Below, in pieces: positions 1-7,652 of a stretch of DNA of 64,000 nt (the first letter of the stretch is position 1; every line of letters begins with the position of its first letter). The stretch is from a bacterium. GTDB lineage: Bacteria; Planctomycetota; Planctomycetia; Planctomycetales; Planctomycetaceae. The position numbers and the translations under genes were made by a program. The notes under the pieces are model-generated. The model searched no databases. It was not told where the DNA came from and was given only the letters and a program-made list of their open reading frames with translations. Location: contig WGMU01000023.1 of NCBI GenBank assembly GCA_016124895.1, forward strand, positions 1 through 64,000, written 5' to 3'.

Positions 1-1
1 C

Positions 2-172
2 GGCTCACGACTCGTCCGCTCGGTCAGCGTGCAGAAGCGTTACATGGACGGCGACGACGTGAAGTACAGCTCGTCGTTCAACCTCGCCGAACTGCCCCAG
101 GCCATCCGAGCCCTCCAGCTCGCCCAGCAGTACGTCGAAGACCAGGAAGCCGAGATCGACCTCACAGACTGA
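2..172 (+). CDS. Hypothetical protein, C-terminal 56 residues (5' end outside window)
   Basis: Only the end of this gene is in the window. The frame opens at base 2 and runs to a TGA at 170-172, giving 56 residues rich in Gln, Glu and Asp, including QKRYMDGDDVKYSSSFNLAE and a helical stretch ending in QLAQQYVED. I do not recognise a domain. Its position upstream of an excisionase-like gene and an integrase, in the same direction as the former, suggests it is cargo or a structural gene of the element integrated at the adjacent tRNA-Leu gene. It has Gly/Ser-poor, charged composition typical of a small cytoplasmic protein. Function unknown; that it is a real coding end is likely because the frame is open from the window edge and the composition is protein-like. 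Confidence 0.55.
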   Translation, partial: GSRLVRSVSVQKRYMDGDDVKYSSSFNLAELPQAIRALQLAQQYVEDQEAEIDLTD

Positions 173-260
173 GACCATCGATTCGTTTCAACGCCGGCAG
201 CTCCCTCACTTCGAGCTGCCGGCCTTTCTTACATGTCGCACTTCCCTATCTGATTCTGAG

Positions 261-545
261 ATGGCTGGCCCCATGAATCTTCAGGAAATTGTCGAGCGTC
301 TGGGACGCATTGAATCCGCACTTGATCAATTGGTGGCGCAACGGACGATCAAGGAGTATTACTCAACATCTGAGGTTGCACGCATTGTCAAACGGTCCGA
401 GTTCACGGTTCGTGAATGGTGCCGACTCGGTCGCATCGCAGCAGACAAGCGTCCCTGCGGTCGTGGCCGCTCGCAGGAGTGGATGATCCCTCACGATGAA
501 CTGCTCCGGTTCCAGTGCGAAGGGCTACTGCCTTTCGAAAACTGA
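261..545 (+). CDS. Excisionase-like helix-turn-helix DNA-binding protein
   Basis: A 94-residue protein. Residues about 35-85 (YYSTSEVARIVKRSEFTVRE, then WCRLGRI) match the MerR/excisionase-type HTH found in recombination directionality factors (HTH_17-like): a Tyr-Ser/Thr-x-x-Glu-Val-Ala helix, a turn, and a recognition helix followed by a basic wing (KRPCGRGRSQEW). The N-terminal 30 residues look like a short coiled coil (EIVERLGRIESALDQLV). Its 3' end overlaps the 3' end of the convergent integrase gene by 21 bp, the usual arrangement of an xis-like gene beside int. The first ATG is used; a second in-frame ATG four codons later (273) is equally possible. It probably binds near the attachment site to bias recombination or regulates the element, but the precise role is inferred. 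Confidence 0.75.
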   Translation: MAGPMNLQEIVERLGRIESALDQLVAQRTIKEYYSTSEVARIVKRSEFTVREWCRLGRIAADKRPCGRGRSQEWMIPHDELLRFQCEGLLPFEN

Positions 546-1775
546 CTGGATCGCCTGCTGTTGCGAGTCCGGAAAGAGATGCTGGTATCGCTTCATCATG
601 TCCTCGGTCTGATGCCCCATCCAGGCGTTGATCAGCCGCTGGTCGACTCCCTTCGCTGCGCAGTTCGATGCAAAGCTGTGCCGGAGGACATGCCAGCCGC
701 GAACCTTCGACCAGCGAGTTCCTGACAGCGTTCGTTTCAGATGGTCGTGCGCCTGATCGACAGTCAGTGGCTCAGCGTGCTCGCGGTCAGCACGGCTGCG
801 TGCAACGTTGCCAAGACAGAATGCGTGTTTTCCGCCCGGATGCCTGTCGAACCACTCCGTCAGTATGCGAGACAGCCCCTTCGCCAATGGAACGGTCCGC
901 GTCGTGTATTTCTGACGGTTCCGTTTCTTTTCCCGCAGCGTCACTGTGCCAGCTTCGAGGTCAAAGTCTCGAACCTGCGCACGGACCAGTTCGCTCCGCC
1001 GTGCCCCCGTGTATGCTGCTGTCGCCACCATTGGATAGATGAAATCGTGGCGTGCCTGTTGAGACGCGCATGACAGTAGCTCGGTGATCTCCGGGAGAGT
1101 CAGAAACAGGCAGTCCCACAATTCAGCCTGTTCGTCGTCATCCAAGGCTCCTCGTCTGAGCTGATGTTCGATTTCCTTCCAGGTTTGAAATCGCGGTTTC
1201 TCGTCGGCTTTCGGAAATCTGAGCCCCTTTCCGGGAAACGCCGTGCAGACGTAGTCGTGCTTGAGTGCCCACGACCAGATCGCCCTCAGCGTGGCCAGTT
1301 CTTTCTTGATCGTGGTCGGACTGAGCGACCTGTTGCGCCGCCCCTTCTGCTTGGCTCGCGAGTCGACGTACTTCTGAAGATCGGCGAACGACAGAGACCT
1401 GATCGGCAATGCGGAACCGAGGACACCCTGCAGGTGCTTCATGTGAATCCTGATCGTGGACAGCGAGTTCGCTTCCATCGAACCGTTCGACATGGCTTCA
1501 GCGTAAGCGTCCAACACCTCCGAGAGTGAAGACACACTCGAAAGCATTGGCTTGCTGTTCAGATTCCCGTCAGAGAGCAGAAAGGTTGGCAGGTCAGGAA
1601 CATCCTCAGGCAGCGTCAGCCGGCCTCTCTCAATGAGGCGGATGTTCTCGTCGACGCGTGCGACCGCCGCGTTTGCGGTCCGCCGATCGGCCGTCTTCAG
1701 TGACGTTCGGAAGATTCTTCCCGAGTACCTGAAGCCCAGATGGAAAACGTTTCCGCGTTTCGTGAGCCACGCCAT
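525..1775 (-). CDS. Tyrosine recombinase/integrase of a tRNA-Leu-associated element
   Basis: A 416-residue phage-type tyrosine recombinase. The N-terminal 60 residues resemble an arm-binding domain (RGNVFHLGFRYSGRIFRTSL). A core-binding SAM-like domain follows at about 90-190, then the catalytic domain. The catalytic signatures are visible: TGARRSELVR (first Arg), a Lys in the beta-hairpin EKKRNRQKYTTRTVPL, HVLRHSFASN (His-x-x-Arg), GHQT (second His) and the nucleophile Tyr in MKRYQHL near the C-terminus. Length and motif spacing are normal, so the enzyme appears intact. It is transcribed away from the tRNA-Leu gene 172 bp upstream, as expected for an integrase using the tRNA 3' end as attachment site. 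The ATG at 1773-1775 is preceded two bases away by AGGAGTCGGA, which is itself one arm of a 10-bp inverted repeat. Confidence 0.93.
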   Translation of the reverse strand: MAWLTKRGNVFHLGFRYSGRIFRTSLKTADRRTANAAVARVDENIRLIERGRLTLPEDVPDLPTFLLSDGNLNSKPMLSSVSSLSEVLDAYAEAMSNGSMEANSLSTIRIHMKHLQGVLGSALPIRSLSFADLQKYVDSRAKQKGRRNRSLSPTTIKKELATLRAIWSWALKHDYVCTAFPGKGLRFPKADEKPRFQTWKEIEHQLRRGALDDDEQAELWDCLFLTLPEITELLSCASQQARHDFIYPMVATAAYTGARRSELVRAQVRDFDLEAGTVTLREKKRNRQKYTTRTVPLAKGLSRILTEWFDRHPGGKHAFCLGNVARSRADREHAEPLTVDQAHDHLKRTLSGTRWSKVRGWHVLRHSFASNCAAKGVDQRLINAWMGHQTEDMMKRYQHLFPDSQQQAIQSVFERQ

Positions 1776-1777
1776 GG

Positions 1778-1824
1778 TCCGACTCCTGTGAGCGCGTTGC
1801 GCGCATCAGATCGTAGGAGTCGGA
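1778..1824 (-). promoter_or_regulatory. Leader hairpin that sequesters the integrase ribosome-binding site
   Basis: On the minus strand the bases TCCGACTCCT (1824-1815) and AGGAGTCGGA (1787-1778) form a perfect 10-bp inverted repeat with a 27-base loop. The second arm contains the Shine-Dalgarno AGGAG and ends two bases before the integrase ATG. If the message starts upstream of 1824, the ribosome-binding site would be paired. That it represses translation is inferred; the base pairing is seen directly. Confidence 0.55.
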
Positions 1825-1887
1825 AGCAGGCGTCGACCATCGACGCAAACCGTGCGCAAATCCAACGGCGCTCACAATGCGCTCACA
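1787..1887. repeat. Three copies of GCGCTCACA around the integrase leader
   Basis: The 9-mer GCGCTCACA occurs as direct copies at 1868-1876 and 1879-1887 (11-bp period) and once inverted at 1787-1795 (TGTGAGCGC). They lie between the integrase start and the tRNA 3' end, where integrase arm sites, excisionase sites or an operator would be expected. The pattern is seen directly; the role is inferred. Confidence 0.45.
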
Positions 1888-1901
1888 GAACGGCCAGTCC
1901 A

Positions 1902-1938
1902 CGAAAAAAGGACTTACGCCTGAGCGACGTAAGTCCTT
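1902..1938 (-). terminator. Rho-independent terminator of tRNA-Leu
   Basis: On the minus strand AAGGACTTACG (1938-1928) pairs perfectly with CGTAAGTCCTT (1918-1908) over 11 bp around a 9-base loop, followed by a T-run (complement of the A-run 1904-1909). It begins 10 bases after the tRNA 3' end and is oriented to terminate that transcript. Confidence 0.75.
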
Positions 1939-1947
1939 GCGAGGTAA

Positions 1948-1970
1948 TGCGCAAGAGAGGACTCGAACCT
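1948..1970. other. Candidate attachment site at the 3' end of tRNA-Leu
   Basis: The integrase lies directly beyond the 3' end of the tRNA gene and reads away from it, the standard geometry for integration at a tRNA 3' end. The 3' half of the tRNA (acceptor stem and T-arm) is therefore the likely crossover segment. The matching direct repeat at the far end of the element would lie to the left of this window, and I see no second copy inside it. Boundaries are a guess. Confidence 0.35.
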
Positions 1971-2033
1971 CCACGGGGTTTAAACCCCACCAGGCCCTCA
2001 ACCTGGCGCGTCTGCCAATTCCGCCACTTGCGC
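1948..2033 (-). tRNA. tRNA-Leu (anticodon GAG)
   Basis: The minus strand folds as a class II tRNA of 86 nt. The acceptor stem is GCGCAAG paired with CTTGCGC plus discriminator A. The D-arm contains GGCAGACGC. The anticodon stem CCAGG/CCTGG encloses a seven-base loop TTGAGGG with anticodon GAG. A long variable arm (TGGGGTTTAAACCCCG region) and the T-loop GGTTCGAGTCC follow. The long variable arm and GAG anticodon identify leucine. CCA is not encoded. An 11-bp terminator follows at once. Confidence 0.95.
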
Positions 2034-2100
2034 GTTGGGGCGGGATTATAGCCAGCACCTGGTCGCACTCAAGAGACTCGCGATGCCGGTCTTCTGCTGC

Positions 2101-2139
2101 AGGCCGAGCGGACCATTCGCCGCTCGGCCTGACGTTTTT
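2101..2139 (+). terminator. Terminator-like hairpin facing rightward
   Basis: AGGCCGAGCGG (2101-2111) and CCGCTCGGCCT (2120-2130) form a perfect 11-bp stem with an 8-base loop, followed on the plus strand by GACGTTTTT. The T-run places it as a plus-strand terminator, although both neighbouring genes (tRNA-Leu and the sigma factor) read leftward. It could stop antisense transcription toward the sigma gene, or the hairpin could serve as a 3' processing or stability element for the sigma mRNA. Confidence 0.5.
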
Positions 2140-2228
2140 CCCTGGAAAACAAAGAGGCTTCAGGCTTCTGTCCGGTTCACTGCCGAACGATTCGCGAGTC
2201 AGCAGCGGTGGTCTCGCCAGCGAGACGA

Positions 2229-3110
2229 TCATTCGCCGTTCAGGCCGCGAGCCAGGCGGTTGAGGGCGTCGCCTTCGATCTGCCGGACTCGTTCGCGGGT
2301 CAGCCCGAGCGCTTCGCCGATTTCCTTCAGCGTCTTCGGCTCCGAATCGTCCAGGCCGAATCGCATCCGCAGGATCGTTGCCTCGCGCGGGTCCATTGTG
2401 TCGAGCATCTGGAAGACGTGCTTCAGATTGTCGCTTTCCATCAGCTCGTGGTCAGGCCCCTGCTGACGTTCGTCGGCCACGACTTCGCCCAGCGTCCAGG
2501 TTCCGTCTGGCTGATCGGTCTGCGGTGTCGAGTTGTAAAGCTGAATCGCCTTCTTGACGATCCGCAGTTTCTTCTTTGGCAGCCCGAGGTCGGCGGCAAC
2601 TTCTTCGGGTGTCGGCGTGCGGCCGAGCGTGTCGCTGAGCTTCGCTGTCGCTCGACGCCACTTCGAGAGCAGTTCGACCATGTATGCCGGAATCCGGATC
2701 GTCTTGGCGGAATTGACCAGAGCCCGCTTGATCGACTGCTTGATCCAGTAGCTGGCGTACGTGCTGAACCGCGTATTCATCTCGGGGTCGAAGCCTTCGA
2801 CGGCGCGCAACAGGCCGAGGTTGCCTTCTTCGATCAGGTCCTGCAGCGGCAGCCCCTTGCCGGTATAGGCCCGGGCGATATTCACAACGAGTCGCAGGTT
2901 TGCTCGAACCATCCGGTCGCGGGCGGCGCCGTCTCCATCCGAGATCGCGTAAGAAAGGTCTTTTTCTTCCTGAGCAGTCAGCAGCGCTGTTTCATTGATT
3001 TCCTTTAAATAGGTTTCAAGAGGATTCTGAACTCGCGAGGTCGCTCGGCGGCGCGGCTTGGCGGTCGTCGTATCTGGCCGGGCGGAACTCTTTTTTGTAG
3101 TAGTCGACAT
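2229..3110 (-). CDS. RNA polymerase sigma factor, RpoD/group 2 sigma-70 type
   Basis: A 293-residue sigma-70 factor that directs RNA polymerase to -10/-35 promoters. A Lys/Arg/Thr-rich N-terminus of about 27 residues precedes region 1.2 (NPLETYLKEINETALLTAQE). Region 2 follows at about 60-130 with DLIEEGNLGLLRAVEGFD and TRFSTYASYWIKQSIKRAL, the -10 recognition helix of housekeeping-type factors. Region 3 is at about 140-200. Region 4 ends in the -35 HTH (KEIGEALGLTRERVRQIE). The long region 1.1 of classical RpoD is absent, so it could be either the planctomycete primary factor or a group 2 paralogue. The start ATG has AAGGA six bases upstream. It is a single-gene unit downstream of rpsA on the same strand, separated from it by a terminator and about 600 bp. 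Confidence 0.9.
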   Translation of the reverse strand: MSTTTKKSSARPDTTTAKPRRRATSRVQNPLETYLKEINETALLTAQEEKDLSYAISDGDGAARDRMVRANLRLVVNIARAYTGKGLPLQDLIEEGNLGLLRAVEGFDPEMNTRFSTYASYWIKQSIKRALVNSAKTIRIPAYMVELLSKWRRATAKLSDTLGRTPTPEEVAADLGLPKKKLRIVKKAIQLYNSTPQTDQPDGTWTLGEVVADERQQGPDHELMESDNLKHVFQMLDTMDPREATILRMRFGLDDSEPKTLKEIGEALGLTRERVRQIEGDALNRLARGLNGE

Positions 3111-3714
3111 GGATGTCCTTCTGATTCGTCTGGAGGCTCGCGATGCAGCGTGGGGGGGAGCGATCCTTCACAGTGAGGCGACCCGATCAGTCGAATGGTC
3201 AGACCGAAACGGCTCGACTCGAAATGAATGATTCTTTCCGCGGAAGTTCGCAGTCCCACTGCTGACAATCCGGGCTCCGAACCAGAGTTCCATCAACAGA
3301 CGTCAGCTCTGTCCCTGGGGTGATTCGTCTGCTGTGTAACTCAGCGGGAGGGAATGAATGAGAGCGGCACTCCGTACCGCGCAATCCGATGAACTCGCAC
3401 CGGGTGATTTCTGAGAGAGTGCCAGAGCTGACCGTCGTCGCCAGACCTTGCGGCCCACGCAGCGAAGCTCCGAACACGTTCTCAGAACGCTGCTCTGCTT
3501 TGATCGCGGCCCGCCGGGACGGAAAGCCGAGCCACCATTACGAAAGGCGACGTTCGACCGAGCAGAGATTTGGTTCGCTGGAAACCGTGTGAAGGATGTA
3601 TCGGCCGACTGGTCCGGTGAGCTGGACCTGGACAGCCAGCGATTCTGCGAAGACAGCGGGGCAGCTTCCGGTTGCGGCACCCGTTACGACTGGCTCGGGC
3701 ATTCGGGCTGGCGC
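3111..3714. other. Intergenic region upstream of the sigma gene
   Basis: About 600 bp without a convincing gene. Several open frames overlap each other on both strands but show no recognisable family, no good ribosome-binding site and Arg/Ser-rich shadow composition. It should hold the promoter of the sigma gene; I could not identify a confident -10/-35 pair. A G7 run occurs near 3151. Confidence 0.5.
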
Positions 3715-3753
3715 AATAAAAACGGCCCGTCGAACATTGCGTTCGACGGGCCG
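3715..3753 (-). terminator. Rho-independent terminator of rpsA
   Basis: CGGCCCGTCGAAC (3723-3735) and GTTCGACGGGCCG (3741-3753) form a perfect 13-bp GC-rich stem with a 5-base loop. On the minus strand it is followed by TTTTTATT. It lies about 55 bp after the rpsA stop codon and is oriented to end that transcript. Confidence 0.88.
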
Positions 3754-3809
3754 CAGAACTCATTCAATCCGACTCAGCCGAATGCTGAGTCAGCGGCTTG
3801 TCCGGCCGC

Positions 3810-5708
3810 TTACTCGGCAGACTCCTCAGAAGCGGAATCTTCCGCAGCTTCGTCAGCCGGAGTTGCGTCTGCTGTTGCCGGAGCGGCTTCTTCAACGGCT
3901 GCTTCCGGCACAGCTTTGGCTGCTGCCGCGCCACCGCCAACCGGGAAGTCGATCAGCAGTCCACCGCCACCACCTCCAATACCGCCCTTGAGCGGTTCAC
4001 GTGGAGCAGTCGCGCGAGCTTCGCCGCCTTCGCCAGCCGCGGCTTCCGGAATCTCGTCAGCTTCCAGCTTGCGGCTCAGGCCGATCTTGCGGTCGTCGAT
4101 GTCAACTCGCAGCACGCGGACTTCGAGTTCGTCACCAACGTTCACCACGCTTTCCGGGTTGTCGACCTTATGGTCAGCCAGTTCGGAAACGTGGAGCAGA
4201 CCTTCGAGTTCCGGCTCCAGTTCGACGAAGACACCAAAGTTCGTAATCTTGGTGACTTTGCCTTTGACCACAGCATTGACGCCGTACTTTTCGGGGATGG
4301 TCGTTTCCCACGGGTCATTGTCGAGCTGCTTCAGGCCGAGCGCGATGCGCTTTCGCTCTTCGTCAACCGACAGAACCTTGCACTCCAGTTCCATGCCCTT
4401 TTTGAGCATCTCGTTGGCGTGCGAAATCTTCCGGGTCCACGACATGTCCGAAACGTGCAGCAGACCGTCGACGCCTTCTTCCAGCTCGATAAACGCACCG
4501 TAGTTCGTGAGATTGCGAACGGTGCCTTTGACCTTCGAGCCTTCCGGGTACTTCTCGGAAACGTTGTCCCAGGGGTTCGGCTGGGTCTGCTTCATCCCCA
4601 GCGAGATTTCCTGCTTGTCCTTGTTGATGCCAAGCACGACCACTTCAACTTCGTCACCAATCTGCACGAGTTCCGTCGGGTGGTTGATGCGCTTGGTCCA
4701 GGACATTTCGGAAATGTGAACCAGCCCTTCGATGCCGTCTTCCAGCTTCACGAAGGCACCGTACGTCATCACGTTGACGACTTCTCCTTTGACCTTCGCA
4801 CCGACCGGGTACTTGGCTTCGACACCGTCCCACGGGCTTGGTGTGAGCTGTTTCAGACCCAGAGCGATCTTCTCCCGGTCGCGGTCAATGTTCAGGACCT
4901 TGACCTCGATGCGGTCGTCGATCTTGACCATGTCCGTCGGGTGGCTGATCCGGCCCCAGCTCATATCAGTGATGTGCAGCAGGCCGTCAATGCCGCCGAG
5001 GTCCACGAACGCACCAAAGTCGGCGATGTTCTTGACAACACCCGTGCGGGTATCGCCTTCGACCAGTTCGGCGAGTAGTTCCTTCTTCAGCTTTTCGCGT
5101 TTCTCTTCGATCAGTTTGCGGCGTGAAACCACGATGTTGCGGCGCGATTCGTCGATCTTGAGGATCACGCATTCGATGTCCTGATCGATGTATGCTCCAA
5201 TGTCCGGTGGACGGCGAATGTCGACCTGGCTGGCCGGCAGAAAGACATTGACGCCGATATTGACCAGCAGTCCGCCTTTGATTTTGCGGACGACTTTGCC
5301 GGTAACGACATCGCCTTCCTTGTTCTCCGAGATGATTTTTTCCCATTCCCGGATGCGATCGGCCTTGCGCTTGGACAGTAGCAGCAGACCGAACTCGTCC
5401 TCGAATTCCTCCATCAGGACTTCGATTTTGTCGCCGGGCTTCGGCGGTTCCGGCTGGTCATCCCACTCATTCAGCGGGACCATGCCTTCGCTTTTGTAGC
5501 CAACGTCGACGAGGACATCATCGCCTTCGATCCGAATGACTTTGCCAGGAACGATAGTTCCCGCATCGAATTCCAGAGGCGCATCCGAATACAGCGCTCC
5601 CCAGTCGTCGCTGATTTCGATGTCGTCCTCGTCGAATGCCTTGCGGAATTCGGCATCAAGGATTTCGTCGGGGATTTGATACTCACGCAGCAGATTACGA
5701 TCGACCAT
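3810..5708 (-). CDS. rpsA: 30S ribosomal protein S1
   Basis: A 632-residue protein with six S1 RNA-binding OB-folds in tandem from about residue 45 to 545. Each begins with a Gly-x-Val turn and repeats of the kind YGAFVKLEDGIEGLVHISEM. The first two are divergent, and the last four carry the G-A/V-F-V, L-L/V-H and MSW signatures, as in S1 of other bacteria. S1 helps the small subunit bind and unwind mRNA. The C-terminal 80 residues are unusual: a Gly run (GGIGGGGGG), then an Ala/Pro/Glu-rich acidic tail. The start is placed at MVDRNLLREYQ; an in-frame extension to 5798 exists but adds a Phe/Arg/Ser-rich stretch unlike S1. No strong Shine-Dalgarno is present, which is common for rpsA. A strong terminator follows the stop. 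Confidence 0.93.
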   Translation of the reverse strand: MVDRNLLREYQIPDEILDAEFRKAFDEDDIEISDDWGALYSDAPLEFDAGTIVPGKVIRIEGDDVLVDVGYKSEGMVPLNEWDDQPEPPKPGDKIEVLMEEFEDEFGLLLLSKRKADRIREWEKIISENKEGDVVTGKVVRKIKGGLLVNIGVNVFLPASQVDIRRPPDIGAYIDQDIECVILKIDESRRNIVVSRRKLIEEKREKLKKELLAELVEGDTRTGVVKNIADFGAFVDLGGIDGLLHITDMSWGRISHPTDMVKIDDRIEVKVLNIDRDREKIALGLKQLTPSPWDGVEAKYPVGAKVKGEVVNVMTYGAFVKLEDGIEGLVHISEMSWTKRINHPTELVQIGDEVEVVVLGINKDKQEISLGMKQTQPNPWDNVSEKYPEGSKVKGTVRNLTNYGAFIELEEGVDGLLHVSDMSWTRKISHANEMLKKGMELECKVLSVDEERKRIALGLKQLDNDPWETTIPEKYGVNAVVKGKVTKITNFGVFVELEPELEGLLHVSELADHKVDNPESVVNVGDELEVRVLRVDIDDRKIGLSRKLEADEIPEAAAGEGGEARATAPREPLKGGIGGGGGGLLIDFPVGGGAAAAKAVPEAAVEEAAPATADATPADEAAEDSASEESAE

Positions 5709-6158
5709 TTGACCTGAACTTGACTCAGACGAGCGACGCAGAAACGTCAGTTTTGACAGAGACCAAAAGAAAAACGCGTGTCGCCGAATAGCTGACACAC
5801 GTTACCGTGGCATTCCGATTCGCTCTGAGGCCAGTGCCTGCTCCGGTCAGAAGACCACGCTCCCGAACCAGCCGCAGCAGACGAAAACTCCGCCGGAAAC
5901 AGCGGATCGCGAACTATATCAGTATCGCTGGAGTTTGATCTACCCAGCGGGCTTTCGCCGACATTACTCGCGTTGAAGCTCTTTCGGCGAAATCGGGACA
6001 ACGTCTCCGGTAAACTACGAGCAGTCGCACATCCAATCGCCAATCTCTGATCGGATACCGCGCCGTTGGCTGTGTCTCTGAAGGCAGTCATTCGGCTGAT
6101 CCTGGAATCATCAGCGCACTCATTCCGGTCTCAGGAAACTAACGAGGATACTGGCCCA
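5709..6158. other. Divergent intergenic region between rpsA and the hydrolase
   Basis: 450 bp containing the start regions of two divergent genes. No gene with a recognisable family is present. An AT-richer stretch (GAACTATATCAGTATCG, near 5911-5927) could hold a promoter for either direction. I cannot assign boxes with confidence. Confidence 0.4.
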
Positions 6159-7307
6159 ATGAATTACAACCGCTGTGGCCTGCTGGTCGGCTTTCTGTTC
6201 GTCGCACTGTCCCGCGCCCTCACACCGGGCCTCGCTGCCGATCCGGAACTCCTGCAGCACGCCGACGTTTCCTGGTGGCTCGATGAGCCTGGAAACCGGC
6301 AGCCGATCCGAAGTCTGGACGACTGGGCACACCGTCGGCAGAGCATTTTCACTGAGATGCAACGCGTGATGGGACCGCTGCCGCAGCCCCAATCGCCGGT
6401 ACCGCTCGATGTGCAGACGGTCGAGGAAACCCGACTTGCTGATGACAGACTGATTCGTCGAAAAGTGGCTTATCACACGGACTCGATGCAGCGACGCGTG
6501 CGTGCCTGGCTGTTTCTGCCGGAGAAGCTCGCCGCCGCCTCTACTTCAAAGACGGACGACCGGAATCAGTCCGATCGACGGGCGGCGATCCTCTGCCTGC
6601 ATCAGACAACGCGAATCGGTAAAGACGAGCCGGCCGGCCTGGGCGGCAATCCGAATCTGCATTATGCCCTGCATCTGGCGCGGCGTGGTTACGTGACGCT
6701 CGCCCCGGACTATCCGAGCTTCGGCGAGTATCCGTACGATTTCCCGCTCACCGACGGTTACATCAGCGGGACCATGAAAGCCGTTTATGACAACGTGAGG
6801 GCGATCGATCTGCTGCAGTCGCTGCCGTTTGTCGACGGCGAGCGGATTGGCTGCATTGGGCACTCGCTGGGCGGCCACAACACGATGTTCACGGCGGCGT
6901 TCGAGCCGCGGATCAAGGTGCTGGTCTCGAACTGCGGCTTCACGCGGTTTCACAAATATTACGAAGGCCGGCTGAAAGGCTGGACCAGCGCCCGCTACAT
7001 GCCTCTGATCGATCGCGACTTTGGCAACGATCCGGACCGAGTCCCGTTCGACTTCCCGGAAATCGTCGCGAGCTTCGCCCCGCGCCCGTTCCTGGCGAGT
7101 GCTCCCGTCCGCGACAGCAACTTCGAGGTTTCGGGAGTCCGCGACACAATCGCCGCCGCAAAGCAGATCTACCGTCTGCACGGCGCCGAGCAGAACCTGC
7201 AGGAGAACTACCCGGACAGTGCCCACGACTTTCCGGAAGATGCCCGCAAGGTTGCTTACGAGTTCTTCGACCAGCATCTTCGAGACGCCCCGGCGTCCGG
7301 GCGCTAA
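6159..7307 (+). CDS. Secreted alpha/beta hydrolase (dienelactone hydrolase/acetyl xylan esterase-like)
   Basis: A 382-residue protein starting at MNYNRCGLLVGFLF, a signal peptide of about 28 residues ending near LAAD, so it is probably exported. The hydrolase core includes CLHQTTRIG (oxyanion-loop region), the nucleophile elbow GHSLGGH with Ser as catalytic nucleophile, and a C-terminal SAHDFPEDAR that supplies the catalytic His. The acid is likely an Asp in the APVRDSNFEV region. Planctomycete relatives are annotated as dienelactone hydrolases or acetyl xylan esterases and often accompany polysaccharide degradation, but the substrate cannot be read from the sequence. The start is preceded by GAGGA about 12 bases upstream. 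An in-frame ATG at 6066 would hide the signal peptide behind 31 extra residues and is less likely. Confidence 0.82.
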   Translation: MNYNRCGLLVGFLFVALSRALTPGLAADPELLQHADVSWWLDEPGNRQPIRSLDDWAHRRQSIFTEMQRVMGPLPQPQSPVPLDVQTVEETRLADDRLIRRKVAYHTDSMQRRVRAWLFLPEKLAAASTSKTDDRNQSDRRAAILCLHQTTRIGKDEPAGLGGNPNLHYALHLARRGYVTLAPDYPSFGEYPYDFPLTDGYISGTMKAVYDNVRAIDLLQSLPFVDGERIGCIGHSLGGHNTMFTAAFEPRIKVLVSNCGFTRFHKYYEGRLKGWTSARYMPLIDRDFGNDPDRVPFDFPEIVASFAPRPFLASAPVRDSNFEVSGVRDTIAAAKQIYRLHGAEQNLQENYPDSAHDFPEDARKVAYEFFDQHLRDAPASGR

Positions 7308-7652
7308 CGCAGTTGACGTCTCCGTTTCTGCAGTCGGTCGACGGCAGAACGCATCGAAATCCGCTCGATTCCAGCCGGACGTGCCGCGTCGTAAACTGTC
7401 TTGTCTGGCTGGCAGTAAAGTCGCTGATCTCTCAGCGATTGAAGCGTTTCGGTCAAGGCTGCAACGGCCGCCAGGACGGCCGATCCGTCAACCAGACGTC
7501 GAATGCTCGAAGGTTCCTTTCGGTCTCGAAGCGATCTCCGGCAGCCCGTTTCGATTGCGGAGCGATCAACGACTTGAAAACCACCAGCGATCCCGCCCCG
7601 GCGTTTCGCTGTCGGATCGATGTCAAACCAACTCTCAGTTGAGGCTTCCACC
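7308..7652. other. Intergenic region upstream of argG
   Basis: 345 bp between the hydrolase stop and argG. Open frames on either strand here are Arg/Ser-rich and match nothing I recognise. It presumably carries the argG promoter. I see no obvious ARG-box palindrome or long stem. Confidence 0.4.

Noticed and set aside
3448-4503. Long plus-strand open frame (351 codons) opposite rpsA
   Set aside because: It is the antisense shadow of the S1 gene, Ser/Pro/Arg-rich, with no family resemblance.
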